Origin: Roseiarcus sp963820775
GTDB taxonomy: Bacteria > Pseudomonadota > Alphaproteobacteria > Rhizobiales > Beijerinckiaceae
Direction of reading: 5' to 3'
Assembly (NCBI GenBank): GCA_963820775.1
Contig: CAWGBF010000001.1
Location: 457,199 to 521,198 of the forward strand
DNA length: 64,000 nt
Each line of letters starts with the position of its first letter. Within the stretch, counting starts at the first letter, position 1. Of this stretch, positions 26,477 through 35,300 are shown piece by piece. The translations under genes and the position numbers were made by a program. The notes beneath the pieces were generated by a model. That model saw only the letters and a list, made by a program, of their open reading frames with translations. It had not been told where the DNA came from and made no database searches.

Positions 26477-27628
26477 TTACGCCGTCGCCGCCACGCGGCC
26501 GACTCGAGCGCGCGCGATGATGGTTTTCATGATCTGGGCCGTGCCGTCGCCGATCTCAAAGCCAAGCACATCACGAAGCCTTTGCTCCATGAGCCCGCGA
26601 TCGTAGCCGCCGTGGCCGTGCATGAGCAGGCATTGGTGGACCGTGTCGTAGGCGAGCTTCGGGGCCCACCATTTGCACATGGCCGCTTCCGCGCTGTGGG
26701 GCGCTCCCTTGTCCTTGAGCCAGAACGCCTGGAGGCAGAGGAGCCGCGCGGCCTCAACCTGCGTGTCGCAATCGGCGAGCGGATGCGACACGCCCTGGAA
26801 GGCCGAGAGCGGCTTGCCGAACGCCTGGCGCTCAGCGACATAGCCCCAGGTCTCCTCGAGCGCGGCGCGCGCGACCGCGAGCACCTGCAGGCCGATCAGC
26901 GCGCGCGAGAAGTCGAAGCCCTGCATCACCTGGACGAAGCCCTTGTTCTCGGGCCCAAGGCGGTGCGAGACCGGCACGCGGACACTTTCGAAGAACAGCG
27001 AGCCGCGGCCAATGGCGCGCTGGCCGTGGCAGTCGAATCGGGTACGGGTGATTCCAGGCAGATCCATCGGGACGATAAGGGCGGTGACCCCATGCGCGCC
27101 GGATTCGGCCGAGCCGGTGCGCCCGAACACCACGGCCGCGTCGGCCTGGTCGGCGGCCGAGATCGAGGTCTTCTCGCCGTTGAGGACGTAATGGCCGCCG
27201 TCACGCTCGATGCGCAGACGCAGGTTGGCGGCGTCGGACTCGCCTCGCGGCTCGGTGAGCGCGATGGCGAACAGAGCTTCGCCCGCCGTCAGGCGCTTAA
27301 GCCACGGCTTCACGACCTCAGGCGCGCCGTGGCGGGATACGATCTGGCCGTTCAGCGAGCCGAGCAGGTTGACATAAGACATGCTGAGATTGGCGCGCGC
27401 GATTTCCTCGTGGATCACGCCGGCCGCGAGTGAGCCCAGTCCGAGGCCGCCGAACTCCTCCGGTAACTCGGGCGCGATCAAGCCCATGGCGCCCATCTCT
27501 TTCATGATTCCGCGATCGAGGACGCGCGTCCGGTCGCGCTCCTGAAAGCCAGGGGCGACGGGGTCGGCCGCAAATCGCCGCGCCTCATGGCCAAGCGCGA
27601 CGAGATCCTCGTCGAGATAAGGATTCAC
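26477..27628 (-). CDS. aliB: Acyl-CoA dehydrogenase, probable cyclohexanecarboxyl-CoA dehydrogenase
   Basis: 383 residues with the three-part acyl-CoA dehydrogenase fold: N-terminal helices (MGLIAPELPEEFGGLGLG), the middle beta-domain (FAIALTEPRGESDAANL, HYVLNGEKTSISAADQAD) and C-terminal helices (FGKPLSAFQGVSHPLAD, LMHGHGGYDRG). GTG start at 27628 with GGGAGGA upstream. It lies between badI and the ligase remnant, under a BadR-like regulator, which points to AliB: oxidation of cyclohexanecarboxyl-CoA to the 1-ene. It is the only catabolic gene of this locus that looks intact. A general acyl-CoA dehydrogenase is the alternative. Confidence 0.8.
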   Translation of the reverse strand: MNPYLDEDLVALGHEARRFAADPVAPGFQERDRTRVLDRGIMKEMGAMGLIAPELPEEFGGLGLGSLAAGVIHEEIARANLSMSYVNLLGSLNGQIVSRHGAPEVVKPWLKRLTAGEALFAIALTEPRGESDAANLRLRIERDGGHYVLNGEKTSISAADQADAAVVFGRTGSAESGAHGVTALIVPMDLPGITRTRFDCHGQRAIGRGSLFFESVRVPVSHRLGPENKGFVQVMQGFDFSRALIGLQVLAVARAALEETWGYVAERQAFGKPLSAFQGVSHPLADCDTQVEAARLLCLQAFWLKDKGAPHSAEAAMCKWWAPKLAYDTVHQCLLMHGHGGYDRGLMEQRLRDVLGFEIGDGTAQIMKTIIARARVGRVAATA

Positions 27629-27665
27629 ACAACGTCCTCCCTTGAAGGCTCCTTCCCCGCGAGGG

Positions 27666-28511
27666 TCACTTCACGTATTTGCGGAACTGGGGCTTGCGCT
27701 TCTCCTTGAGCGCATTGACGCCTTCCTTCGATTCCTCGGTGTCGTAATAGAGCTTCAGCGCGTACATCCCCATGCCGGCGATGCCGGCCTGATGGGCGGT
27801 GTCCATGTTGAAGCTGCGCTTGGCGATGGCGAGAGCGGTCGGGCTGCGTTCGCACAGCTCCTCGCCCCATTTCTGCACCTCGGCGTCCAGTTGCTCATGC
27901 GGCACGCAGACATTGGCGAGGCCCATCGCGACCGCCTCCTCACCGGAATAGCGGCGGCAGAGGTACCAGATCTCGCGCGCCTTTTTCTCGCCGACGACGC
28001 CGGCGAGGGACGCGGTGCCGTAACCGGGATCGACCGAGCCCATCTTCGGTCCGACCTGGCCGAAGATCGCCTTTTCCGAGCAGATGGTGAGGTCGCAGAT
28101 GGTGGCGAGCACGTTGCTCCCGCCGATGGCGTAGCCCTGGACGCGTGCGATCACCGGCTTCGGCGCGTCGCGGATGGCGGCGTGCAACTCTTCCATCGGC
28201 AGGCCGATCGTCCCTCGCCCGTCGTAAGCGCCGTCGTGCGCCGACTGATCGCCGCCGGTGCAGAAGGCCCGGTCGCCGGCCCCCGCCAGCACGATCGCGC
28301 CGATGTCCTTGTCGTAACCCGCGCCTTGTGGAGCGCCTTGATCAGTTCGTCGCAGGTCGTGCCGCGGAAGGCGTTCATCTTGTCCGGGCGGTTGATGATG
28401 ATCCAGGCGACCGTCTCCGGCGGCCTGACCATGGCCGGCTGATCGAACCGGCAAGCGAGGAGGACACAAGCTATGCAGTTCCAGGACTTGATCTACGAGG
28501 TGCGCAACGGC
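27666..28511 (-). pseudogene. badI: 2-ketocyclohexanecarboxyl-CoA hydrolase, frameshifted and with inverted 5' end
   Basis: Member of the crotonase family; BadI opens the ring of 2-ketocyclohexanecarboxyl-CoA to pimeloyl-CoA. On the minus strand, VAWIIINRPDKMNAFRGTTC is followed by a frameshift near 28,320 (between ALHKA and GYDKDIGAIVLAG). The rest is highly typical: DRAFCTGGDQSAHDG, QVGPKMGSVDPGYGT, RSFNMDTAHQAGIAGMGMY and RKPQFRKYVK. The first 13 codons (MQFQDLIYEVRNG) with a GAGGAGGA ribosome binding site are present at 28457-28511, but on the plus strand. Flipping 28412-28511 would rejoin them in frame with VAWIII. As assembled, the gene cannot be translated. Confidence 0.82.
28412..28511 (+). 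other. 100-bp inverted block spanning the badH/badI boundary
   Basis: On the plus strand this block reads VSGGLTMAG-stop (28413-28442, the C-terminus of a BadH-type SDR), a 30-bp spacer with GAGGAGGA, then ATG 28473 and MQFQDLIYEVRNG (the BadI N-terminus). The gene bodies on both sides run on the minus strand. Inverting the block restores badI exactly, but badH would still lack about 27 residues between GRIGR and VSGGLTMAG. So the inversion comes with loss of roughly 80 bp on the badH side. Confidence 0.8.
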
Positions 28512-29169
28512 CGATCCGGCCTAGCGGGATCGAGCGGGTGAAAGCCTCGACGAGCTTCTCCGGATTGCCGGCGCCTTCCTTGTATTCGGCGAACAGCGCA
28601 GTGTCGGTCGGGCCGGGACAGACCACGTTGACGGTTACGCCATGTCGCGCATGCTCGCGCGCAATCGTCTTGGAGAAGGCGACGAGGCCGCCCTTGCAGG
28701 CCGCGTAGACAGCCTCCCCCGACGAGCCGACGCGCGCCGCGTCCGAAGCGATGTTGATGATCCGTCCGGACTTGCGCGCCGCCATCCCCGGAAGCACGGC
28801 GTGATGCATGTGGAGCGCGCCGGTGAGATTGACGGCGATGAGCTTTTCCCACTGCGCCGGCTCTGTCCTGACGAAGGGGCGGAAAACGTCCCAACCGGCG
28901 TTGTTGACCAAGACGTCGATCGGGCCGAGTTGCGTCTCGGCGGCGCCAACCGCCGCATCGACTTCGGCCCGCTTGGCGATGTCGCAGGCGAACGCCGCGG
29001 CGACTCCGCCGGCCTGCTCGATCTCAGCCGCGACCTTGCTCGCCGCAGCGAGATTGAGGTCGAACACGGCGACCTTGGCGCCTTCGCGAGCGAACCTACG
29101 GCAGGTCGCCCCGCCGATGCCGCCGCCGCCGCCGGTGACCACGACGACCTTTCCGGCAAAACGCGGCAT
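28512..29169 (-). pseudogene. badH: 2-hydroxycyclohexanecarboxyl-CoA dehydrogenase, C-terminally broken
   Basis: An SDR whose intact part is about 219 residues: VVVTGGGGGIGGATCRRFAREG (cofactor), LVNNAGWDVFRPF, catalytic Ser in INIASDAARVGS, YxxxK as YAACK, VVCPGPTDTALFAEYKEGAG and SIPLGRIGR. The family is about 255 residues. The last nine (VSGGLTMAG) are found inverted in the adjacent block and about 27 in between are missing, so the frame runs on into unrelated residues. The role is oxidation of the 2-hydroxy to the 2-keto ring CoA ester. ATG 29169 has GGGAGG upstream. Divergent from the MarR regulator. Confidence 0.8.
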
Positions 29170-29240
29170 TTTTCCTCCCTTGAGCGGGATTGCGTCCGCG
29201 GCTGGTTTCGGCGAAATCGGGCGCCAGTTATGTAACTATA

Positions 29241-29256
29241 TTGACATATATATCAA
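29241..29256. promoter_or_regulatory. Operator-like palindrome upstream of the badR-like gene
   Basis: TTGACATATATATCAA is a 16-bp inverted repeat with 7 of 8 pairs matching, in an A+T-rich island (about 29,229-29,258) between divergent badH and badR-like genes. It fits a MarR-family binding site that would control both directions. Binding is inferred. Confidence 0.6.
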
Positions 29257-29283
29257 CCAGTGGCACACTGCGCAACAGGTAAA

Positions 29284-29811
29284 ATGAGCATAAGAACTCA
29301 CGATAGGCCCGCCAGCGCGGTCGCCGCAAAGCTCGAATTGGGCAATAGGTTGTTCTTCCGTCTTTATCAATGCGCCAACATGTTGCATAAGACCGGAAGC
29401 CGTGCGGTAGTGGCCGAAGGCCTAACCACTCAGCAATGGGCCATCCTCGGCGCCCTGTCGCGCAAGAAAGCCGAAGGCGGGATCAGCGTCGGCGATCTCG
29501 CCCGCTATCTGATGGTCAGCCGCCAGAACCTCGCCGGCCTCTTGAGCCGCATGGAGCGCGATGGCCATGTCGCGATCGCGCCCGACGCCCGTGACCGCCG
29601 CTCCCGGCTCGTCACCATGACGGACGTCGGCCGCCACGTCTGGAACGACCTCGCTCTCCCCAAGATCCACGCTTATTATGATCGGATCCTGACCGACTTC
29701 TCGATCAACGACACCGCGCACATGCTGCACTACCTGCTCAAGATCCTGGACAACGTGCAGCGCCTGGACTCCGCTGCATCGGCCGAGACGGTCGAGGACG
29801 CAGCGGAATAG
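29284..29811 (+). CDS. badR: MarR-family regulator, BadR-like
   Basis: About 175 residues with a MarR winged helix: LTTQQWAILGALSRK, then DLARYLMVSRQNLAGLLSRM (recognition helix) and the wing DARDRRSRLVTMTDVGR. Divergent from badH with an A+T-rich palindrome between them, as in Rhodopseudomonas, where BadR controls cyclohexanecarboxylate genes in response to the CoA thioester. ATG 29284 is chosen; an upstream in-frame start would add eight residues. Apparently intact although most of its likely target genes are broken. Confidence 0.8.
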   Translation: MSIRTHDRPASAVAAKLELGNRLFFRLYQCANMLHKTGSRAVVAEGLTTQQWAILGALSRKKAEGGISVGDLARYLMVSRQNLAGLLSRMERDGHVAIAPDARDRRSRLVTMTDVGRHVWNDLALPKIHAYYDRILTDFSINDTAHMLHYLLKILDNVQRLDSAASAETVEDAAE

Positions 29812-29915
29812 CCGGATCGGGCATTGTCACATCAACCATTTTTTTACTGATTAGGAGTTGCCCGCTCGGATTCAATAATGCACTTCCCGAACGCTCTTTT
29901 TGTGTCGTTTAAAGT

Positions 29916-31202
29916 TGGACGGTTCTATAAACGCGTTTTTCCGGACGGAGACGGGTCGAGTGACGCGATTTTGAGGTGCGGGATCTCGGTTTTGGATGCG
30001 GCATAGGGCGCCGCATGCTGCGGCGACCGGGCGGCCCTTTGGCGCGGGGGTCAGGCGGCAGCGAGACGATCGAGGAAGACGAGCCTGCGGAAGTTGTAGA
30101 CGAGGTTGGCCATGCCGATCTTGGTTTTCGCCCGGGCGATGCCGATGGTGCGGACGAAGAGGTCCATCTTGTCCTTCTGCACGGCGAAGACGTGTTCGAC
30201 GCCGGAGCGGACTTTGGACTTGAGCGCGTTGGCGCGCCGCGTCGTCTCCGGCATGGGCCGGCCCGCCGGCTTCTTGCGATGGACGCGGCTGACGAACCCA
30301 TTCTTTTCGAGGAACGCCTCATTGGCCTTCGAGCGGTAGGCCGTGTCGGCCCAGACGGGGCTCGCGGTGTTGGTCTTGTCGAGCAGCCCCTCACGCAGCC
30401 GCGCGCCCTCGTAGGCCGCAGCGTCGGTCGCCTCCCACCGCCGGATCAGCCCATGTTCGCGGTCGATCGAGACATGGTTTTGGTAGCCGAATGTCGGAAT
30501 AGCGATGTCGACCGGAGGAACCGTCCCATCCGGCCTGGCCTTGGCCTTGCTGAACTTGACCGTCCAGCGCGCGTCACGGTCCTTCTGCCGGAGCTTGGCT
30601 GGCTGGGCTTTCCAGGCCTGCGGAATGCGCCCCTCCTTGACCGCCTTCTTCTCCTCCTCGGTGTTGCGCTGCTTGGGCGCGGCGATCAGCGAGGCGTCGA
30701 CGATCTGGCCGCCCATAGCGACGTAGCCAGCCTCGCGCAGCGCCGCGTCGAACCGGTCGAACAGTGGCTTAATCGCCTCGGCCCTGGTCAGCTTTTCCCG
30801 GAACAGCCAGATCGTGCGAGCGTCGGGAACCCGATCGGATAGGCTCAACCCGAGAAACCGCATGAACGACAGGCGGTCGTTGATCAGAAACTCGGTACGC
30901 TCGTCCGAGAGGGTGTTGGCCGCCTGGATCACCAGGATCTTGAACATCATCACAGGGTCGAACGGCGGTCGGCCGCCCTGCGAGCCGTCCGAGTAGGCCA
31001 GCGCCCGCGTCAGCTCGGACCGGAAAATCTCGAAATCGACCGCCGCTGCGAAAGCCTGCAACTGATCGCCGAGATCGCTCAGCCGCTTCAGCCGCTCGTC
31101 GACGTCGAAAAGTCCCCCCTGGCCGCGCATCGATTCGCCTCCCACTCCACCTGGGAGTGAATCAGAAAATGCTGGAAGGCGCGAGGTTCTTAGAAGCGTC
31201 CA
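29916..31202 (-). mobile_element. IS5-type insertion sequence, copy A (intact)
   Basis: A 1,287-bp element with imperfect terminal inverted repeats (TGGACGGTTCTATAAA at the left; TGGACGCTTCTAAGAA as read inward from the right). The ends are set by comparison with two further copies at 45,953 and 47,750, where similarity stops at the same bases. No clear target duplication. It lies between badR and proA. Confidence 0.88.
30051..31130 (-). CDS. IS5-family transposase (copy A)
   Basis: About 359 residues, uninterrupted. N-terminal IS5 domain with RALAYSDGSQGGRPPFDPVM and MFKILVIQAANTLSD; DRLSFMRFLGLSLSDRVPDA. DDE core: GGQIVDASLIAAP (first Asp), VWADTAYRSKANEAFL (second Asp), and the C-terminal E region RSGVEHVFAVQKDKM with IGMANLVYNFRRL. 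ATG 31130 has GGGAGG 7 nt upstream. It is the only copy of the three with an open frame, so it could supply transposase for the others. Confidence 0.92.
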   Translation of the reverse strand: MRGQGGLFDVDERLKRLSDLGDQLQAFAAAVDFEIFRSELTRALAYSDGSQGGRPPFDPVMMFKILVIQAANTLSDERTEFLINDRLSFMRFLGLSLSDRVPDARTIWLFREKLTRAEAIKPLFDRFDAALREAGYVAMGGQIVDASLIAAPKQRNTEEEKKAVKEGRIPQAWKAQPAKLRQKDRDARWTVKFSKAKARPDGTVPPVDIAIPTFGYQNHVSIDREHGLIRRWEATDAAAYEGARLREGLLDKTNTASPVWADTAYRSKANEAFLEKNGFVSRVHRKKPAGRPMPETTRRANALKSKVRSGVEHVFAVQKDKMDLFVRTIGIARAKTKIGMANLVYNFRRLVFLDRLAAA

Positions 31203-31232
31203 GTTTCATGCGCTCTTGAAGCGTCTCCGCAT

Positions 31233-32522
31233 TCAGGCCCGTATCTGCCCGTCGCCGCGCACGCGATATTTGAACGTGCAGAGCTGCTCGACCCCGACCG
31301 GGCCGCGCGCGTGCATGCGCCCGGTGGCGATGCCGATCTCGGCGCCGAAGCCGAACTCGCCCCCGTCGGCGAACTGGGTCGAGGCGTTGTGCAGGACGAT
31401 GGCCGAATCGACCTCCTTCAAGAAGCGCTCCGCCGCCGCCTTGTCCTCGGTGATGATGCAGTCGGTATGGTGCGAGCCATAGGTCTCGATGTGGTGGATC
31501 GCCGCATCGAGACTGTCGACGACGCCGACGGCGATGATCGCGTCGAGATATTCGGCGCCCCAGTCCTTTTCGGTCGCCGGCGTCACCCGCGGGTCGGCCT
31601 CGCGGGCGGCCGCGTCGCCGCGCACCGCGCAGCCAGCCTGGATCAGCGCGCCGATCAGCGGCCCGAGCAGGAATGGGGCGACGGCGCGATGCACCAGCAG
31701 CGTCTCGGCCGCGCCGCAGACTTCGGTGCGCCGCATCTTGGCGTTAACGACGATTTTCATCGCCTTGTCGAAATCCGCCGCCCGATCGACGTAGACGTGC
31801 ACAACGCCTTCGAGATGAGCGAACACCGGGACGCGCGCCTCGCGCTGAACCCGCTCGACCAAGCTTTTTCCCCCCCGCGGCACGATGACGTCGAGCGCGC
31901 CGCCGAGGCCCTCCAGCATTTCGCCGACCGCGTCGCGCGCGGCGAAAGGCGCGCGCGAAATCGCGGCCTCCGGCAGACCGGCCTCTTTTAGGCCCGCGGC
32001 CAGGCAAGCGTGGATCGCCGCCGACGAACGAAGACTGTCCGAGCCGCCGCGCAGCACCACCGCATTGCCGCTCTTGAGGCACAATGCGCCGGCGTCGGCA
32101 GTGACATTGGGGCGGCTCTCGTAGATCACGCCGACGACCCCGAGCGGCGTCGCCACGCGCTGGATGATGAGGCCGTTCGGGCGGGTGTAGGTCGCGAGCA
32201 CGCGCCCGACGGGATAGGGCAAGGCGGCGACCTCCTCGACTCCCCGCGCCATCGCCTCGATCCGGGCCGGATTGAGCGTCAGCCGGTCGATCAACGCCGG
32301 GCTCACGCCCTTGGCCCGGGCCGCCGCGCAATCGAGCTCATTGGCAGCGAGAATCTCGCCCACCCGTTCACGCAAGATTCGCGCCGCAGCGAGAAGCGCG
32401 CGGTTCTTCTTCTCCGCCGGCGCGTTGGCGATCTCGCGCGCGGCGGCGCGCGCGTTCGCTCCGACTTCGCGCATCGCGGCGCGGACATCGGTTTCCGGCT
32501 CCACGATCTGAACAACCGACAT
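31233..32522 (-). CDS. proA: Glutamate-5-semialdehyde dehydrogenase (gamma-glutamyl phosphate reductase)
   Basis: 429 residues, normal length. ProA reduces gamma-glutamyl phosphate to glutamate semialdehyde in proline synthesis, using NADPH. It has VATPLGVVGVIYESRPNVT, NAVVLRGGSDS, catalytic Cys in RRTEVCGAAETLL, and the C-terminal FGFGAEIGIATGRMHARGPVGVEQL. ATG 32522 is chosen over an earlier in-frame start; GGGAG lies just upstream and the family N-terminus fits. The stop is 31 bp from IS5 copy A. Confidence 0.95.
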   Translation of the reverse strand: MSVVQIVEPETDVRAAMREVGANARAAAREIANAPAEKKNRALLAAARILRERVGEILAANELDCAAARAKGVSPALIDRLTLNPARIEAMARGVEEVAALPYPVGRVLATYTRPNGLIIQRVATPLGVVGVIYESRPNVTADAGALCLKSGNAVVLRGGSDSLRSSAAIHACLAAGLKEAGLPEAAISRAPFAARDAVGEMLEGLGGALDVIVPRGGKSLVERVQREARVPVFAHLEGVVHVYVDRAADFDKAMKIVVNAKMRRTEVCGAAETLLVHRAVAPFLLGPLIGALIQAGCAVRGDAAAREADPRVTPATEKDWGAEYLDAIIAVGVVDSLDAAIHHIETYGSHHTDCIITEDKAAAERFLKEVDSAIVLHNASTQFADGGEFGFGAEIGIATGRMHARGPVGVEQLCTFKYRVRGDGQIRA

Positions 32523-32696
32523 AGGGCTCCCACCGCGCTGCGGAGCCTTTGACTTAGTAAGCCGACCGAGAAGAGACCATTCCCCCAATTTGGCGCCCCA
32601 GCGCCGGACACTGGGAAGCTCGCCGAAGCTCGCTAAGCTCCGTGATCGTCGCGAATGAAGGGCTCCTGACAAGAGGGTGGAAATACCCATTTCATT

Positions 32697-33227
32697 TCAC
32701 CCCTTGGGCCGGAAGGCCGTGCAGAACTCAGGATTCGTCTCGAGGCGGGCGCCGCCGATGAGGTCGATGCAATAGGGCACGGCGGCGAACACCGCGTCGA
32801 GGCAGGTGCGAATCGCCGCAGGCTTGCCTGGCAGGTTGATGATGAGGCTCGAGCCGCGCGTGCCGGCCGCCTGGCGCGAGAGAATGGCCGTCGGGACTTC
32901 GGCCAGGCTCTTGAGCCGCATCAGTTCGCCGAAACCGGGCAGCATCCGGTCGCAGACCGCCTCCGTCGCCTCCGGCGTCACGTCGCGCGGCGCGGGTCCC
33001 GTCCCTCCGGTCGTTAGAATGAGCGAGCAGCGAGAGTCGTCGGCCAGCGCGATCAAAGCCGCTTCAATCGCCGGCCGCTCGTCAGGCACGACGCGGCGTT
33101 CAGGCCGCCATGCCGTGGCCAGAAGCTGCTTCAGCGCCGCCTCGACGCCCGGGCCGCCCTTATCCTCATAGACGCCGCGCGAGGCGCGATCGGATATGGT
33201 GACGACGCCGATGGGAATGTCCGCCAT
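32697..33227 (-). CDS. mogA: Molybdopterin adenylyltransferase
   Basis: 176 residues. MogA adenylylates molybdopterin before molybdenum insertion. It has the family motifs IGVVTISDRASRGVYEDKGGP, LILTTGGTGPAPRDVTPEAT, LPGFGELMR and SLIINLPGKPAAI. Full length. It lies 174 bp upstream of proA in the same direction. Confidence 0.92.
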   Translation of the reverse strand: MADIPIGVVTISDRASRGVYEDKGGPGVEAALKQLLATAWRPERRVVPDERPAIEAALIALADDSRCSLILTTGGTGPAPRDVTPEATEAVCDRMLPGFGELMRLKSLAEVPTAILSRQAAGTRGSSLIINLPGKPAAIRTCLDAVFAAVPYCIDLIGGARLETNPEFCTAFRPKG

Positions 33228-33362
33228 GGGACGCTACGCTCGCGACTTGAAGATCCTCAAGCCGCGCCGGCGTCCGCGCCCCAGCGCGCTACGCCCGTAC
33301 ACGGCTTCGACCCATCATAGCGCTGTTTTGCCGACGGCAAAATCGCGGCTCGCGCGAGCGCA

Positions 33363-35165
33363 TCACTCGGGGCCAGACCTCGCCAGCGCGTCGATCGCCT
33401 CTTGCACGCTGCGGAACACGTGGTCGCGGCCGATCAGCGCGAACAATCCGAGCCGGGCGAAGCTTTGCTGCGCGCGCACCGATTCGAGCCGCGCGACGGC
33501 GACGTCGACGCCCTTGCCGCGCAGCCGGCGAACGAGTTCGTCGAGCACCGTCGCGCCGGTGTAGTCGATCTCCACCAGCGCATTCGCCTCGATCACGATC
33601 AGCCTCGTGGGTTTGTCCTCGCTGACGAAGCGCTCGATGGCGCGGAGGAAATTGTAGGCGTTGAGAAACGACAGCGGCGCCTGCAAGGCGATCACCCGCA
33701 CGCCCGGCTGGAGCTCGCCTTTCGCTTCCCGGTCGCGCGGCCACCAGATCGACGTGCCGGGAATGCGCTCGAACTCGACCGGCTTTACGCGCGTCGTCGT
33801 CCACACGCCATGCAGCACCGACAACAGGACGCCGACGCTCACGCCCTGCTCGATCGGGAGAGCGAGGATCGCGAGCGCGGTGACCAGGATCAGCAGAAAC
33901 TCAGCCCGGCTTCGTAAGAAGACGTCGCGCATCACGCCGACTCGCGCCAGACGCGTCGCGACGAAAAGAAGGACGCCCGCAAGCGCCGCGCGCGGCGCAT
34001 GGCCGAGCGCCTGGCCGCCGACCAGAAGAACGGCAAGCGCGATCGCCGCCGAGATGAGCCCGGCGAGCTGCGATGCGCCCCCGGTCTCCGCCACGATCGC
34101 GGTGCGCGGCGGGCTCGCATTGACCGGGAATGCGCCGATCAGCCCTGCGAGCGCATTGGCGGCGCCGACGCCGATGAAGTCCCGGTTGACGTCGGGCCCT
34201 TCGCCGCCGTCTGGGAAGGAGCGCGTCGTCGCCGCCGTTTGCACCATCGCCACCAGCGCGATGAGCACGGCGAGCGGCGCGACAACCCAAAATTCGTCCC
34301 AGGAAATCATTGGCGCCGAGAAACTGGGCGCGGCGCCGTCGAGGGATCCAAGCGTCGCGACCCCTCGCGCCTCGAGGCCAAGCGCGACCGTCGCCAATTC
34401 GGCGAGGCAAAGGCCGATCAGCGCCCCGGGAAAACGGGGGCTCAAGCGTTCGCCCGCCAGCATGATCGCCAGCACACCCAAGCCGATGGCCAATGTCCAG
34501 GGACTGGCCGCGTGGGCCCGCTCGATGAGAGACAGAGCTTGTTGCGCAAACGGGCCCTGGCTCGGTTCGACGCCGAGCACTGACGGCGCCTGCGAGACAA
34601 GAATGTGGCCGGCGATGCCGAGAAGAAAACCGGTCATCACCGGAATAGACAAAAGGTCGGCGATGAATCCAAACCTGAGCGCGCCGCCGCAAACGAGGAT
34701 CAGGCCAACCAGGAGCGCGAGCGCGGCCGCAGCCGTGGCGTAATGGGCCGGCGCGGCCGCAAGCACGGCCAGCGCGCCGGCGAAAATGGGCGCGATCGTC
34801 GAGTCCGCGCCGACCGAAAGCCGCCGGCTGGCCCCGAAGAAAGCAAAGCCAATCGCCCCCGCCATGAGAGCGAAAAAGCCGATCCGCGGCGGAAGCCCGG
34901 CGAGGCGGGCGGTCGCCATCTGCTCAGGGATTGCGATGGCGGCTAGCGTCAGGCCGGCGACGGCGTCGGCGCCGAAGTCGCTGGGGCGCCAGCCGGCGAA
35001 AGAGCGCAAGACTGCCCAAGGGCGCGGAGCGTCGGCGGGCGAGGCGGAGGTCTCTTTGCCTGGCTGCGTCACGTTATTCCGCCACCCTGAATCGTCTGAA
35101 GGTCGGCGGAACTTAGGGCCTAAGTCGGCGCGCCCCGTCAACGCCGGCAATGAGGGCCTCGCCAA
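33363..35165 (-). CDS. SulP-family anion permease with STAS domain
   Basis: Up to 600 residues. The membrane part (about 60-440) begins with the SulP signature region DAVAGLTLAAIAIPEQMATARLAGLPP, then GADSTIAPIFAGALAVLA and a conserved AFPVNASPPRTAIVAETGGASQLAGL. The C-terminal ~115 residues form a STAS domain (VIALQAPLSFLNAYNF, TRLIVIEANALVEIDYTGATVLDEL). The transported anion could be sulfate, bicarbonate or a dicarboxylate. The start is uncertain: the family begins well after ATG 35165, and a GTG at 35072 is a reasonable alternative. Confidence 0.88.
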   Translation of the reverse strand: MARPSLPALTGRADLGPKFRRPSDDSGWRNNVTQPGKETSASPADAPRPWAVLRSFAGWRPSDFGADAVAGLTLAAIAIPEQMATARLAGLPPRIGFFALMAGAIGFAFFGASRRLSVGADSTIAPIFAGALAVLAAAPAHYATAAAALALLVGLILVCGGALRFGFIADLLSIPVMTGFLLGIAGHILVSQAPSVLGVEPSQGPFAQQALSLIERAHAASPWTLAIGLGVLAIMLAGERLSPRFPGALIGLCLAELATVALGLEARGVATLGSLDGAAPSFSAPMISWDEFWVVAPLAVLIALVAMVQTAATTRSFPDGGEGPDVNRDFIGVGAANALAGLIGAFPVNASPPRTAIVAETGGASQLAGLISAAIALAVLLVGGQALGHAPRAALAGVLLFVATRLARVGVMRDVFLRSRAEFLLILVTALAILALPIEQGVSVGVLLSVLHGVWTTTRVKPVEFERIPGTSIWWPRDREAKGELQPGVRVIALQAPLSFLNAYNFLRAIERFVSEDKPTRLIVIEANALVEIDYTGATVLDELVRRLRGKGVDVAVARLESVRAQQSFARLGLFALIGRDHVFRSVQEAIDALARSGPE

Positions 35166-35300
35166 GGGCTTTGCTTCTCGGTCGATGCGGCGGCGGGTAT
35201 TGAGGCTCCCCGGTTCGGCGATTCTCGCTGCCGAACCGCATCGCCCGCGTTAGACCTGAGGCGCCGGCTCGTTGGCGCTCGCTTCTCGCTGCCGCTGGCC

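Noticed and set aside
28145..28708. Plus-strand frame ending with VSGGLTMAG as a real plus-strand gene
   Set aside because: Only the block 28412-28511 has coding sense on the plus strand; the rest is the complement of badI and badH. It is explained by the micro-inversion.
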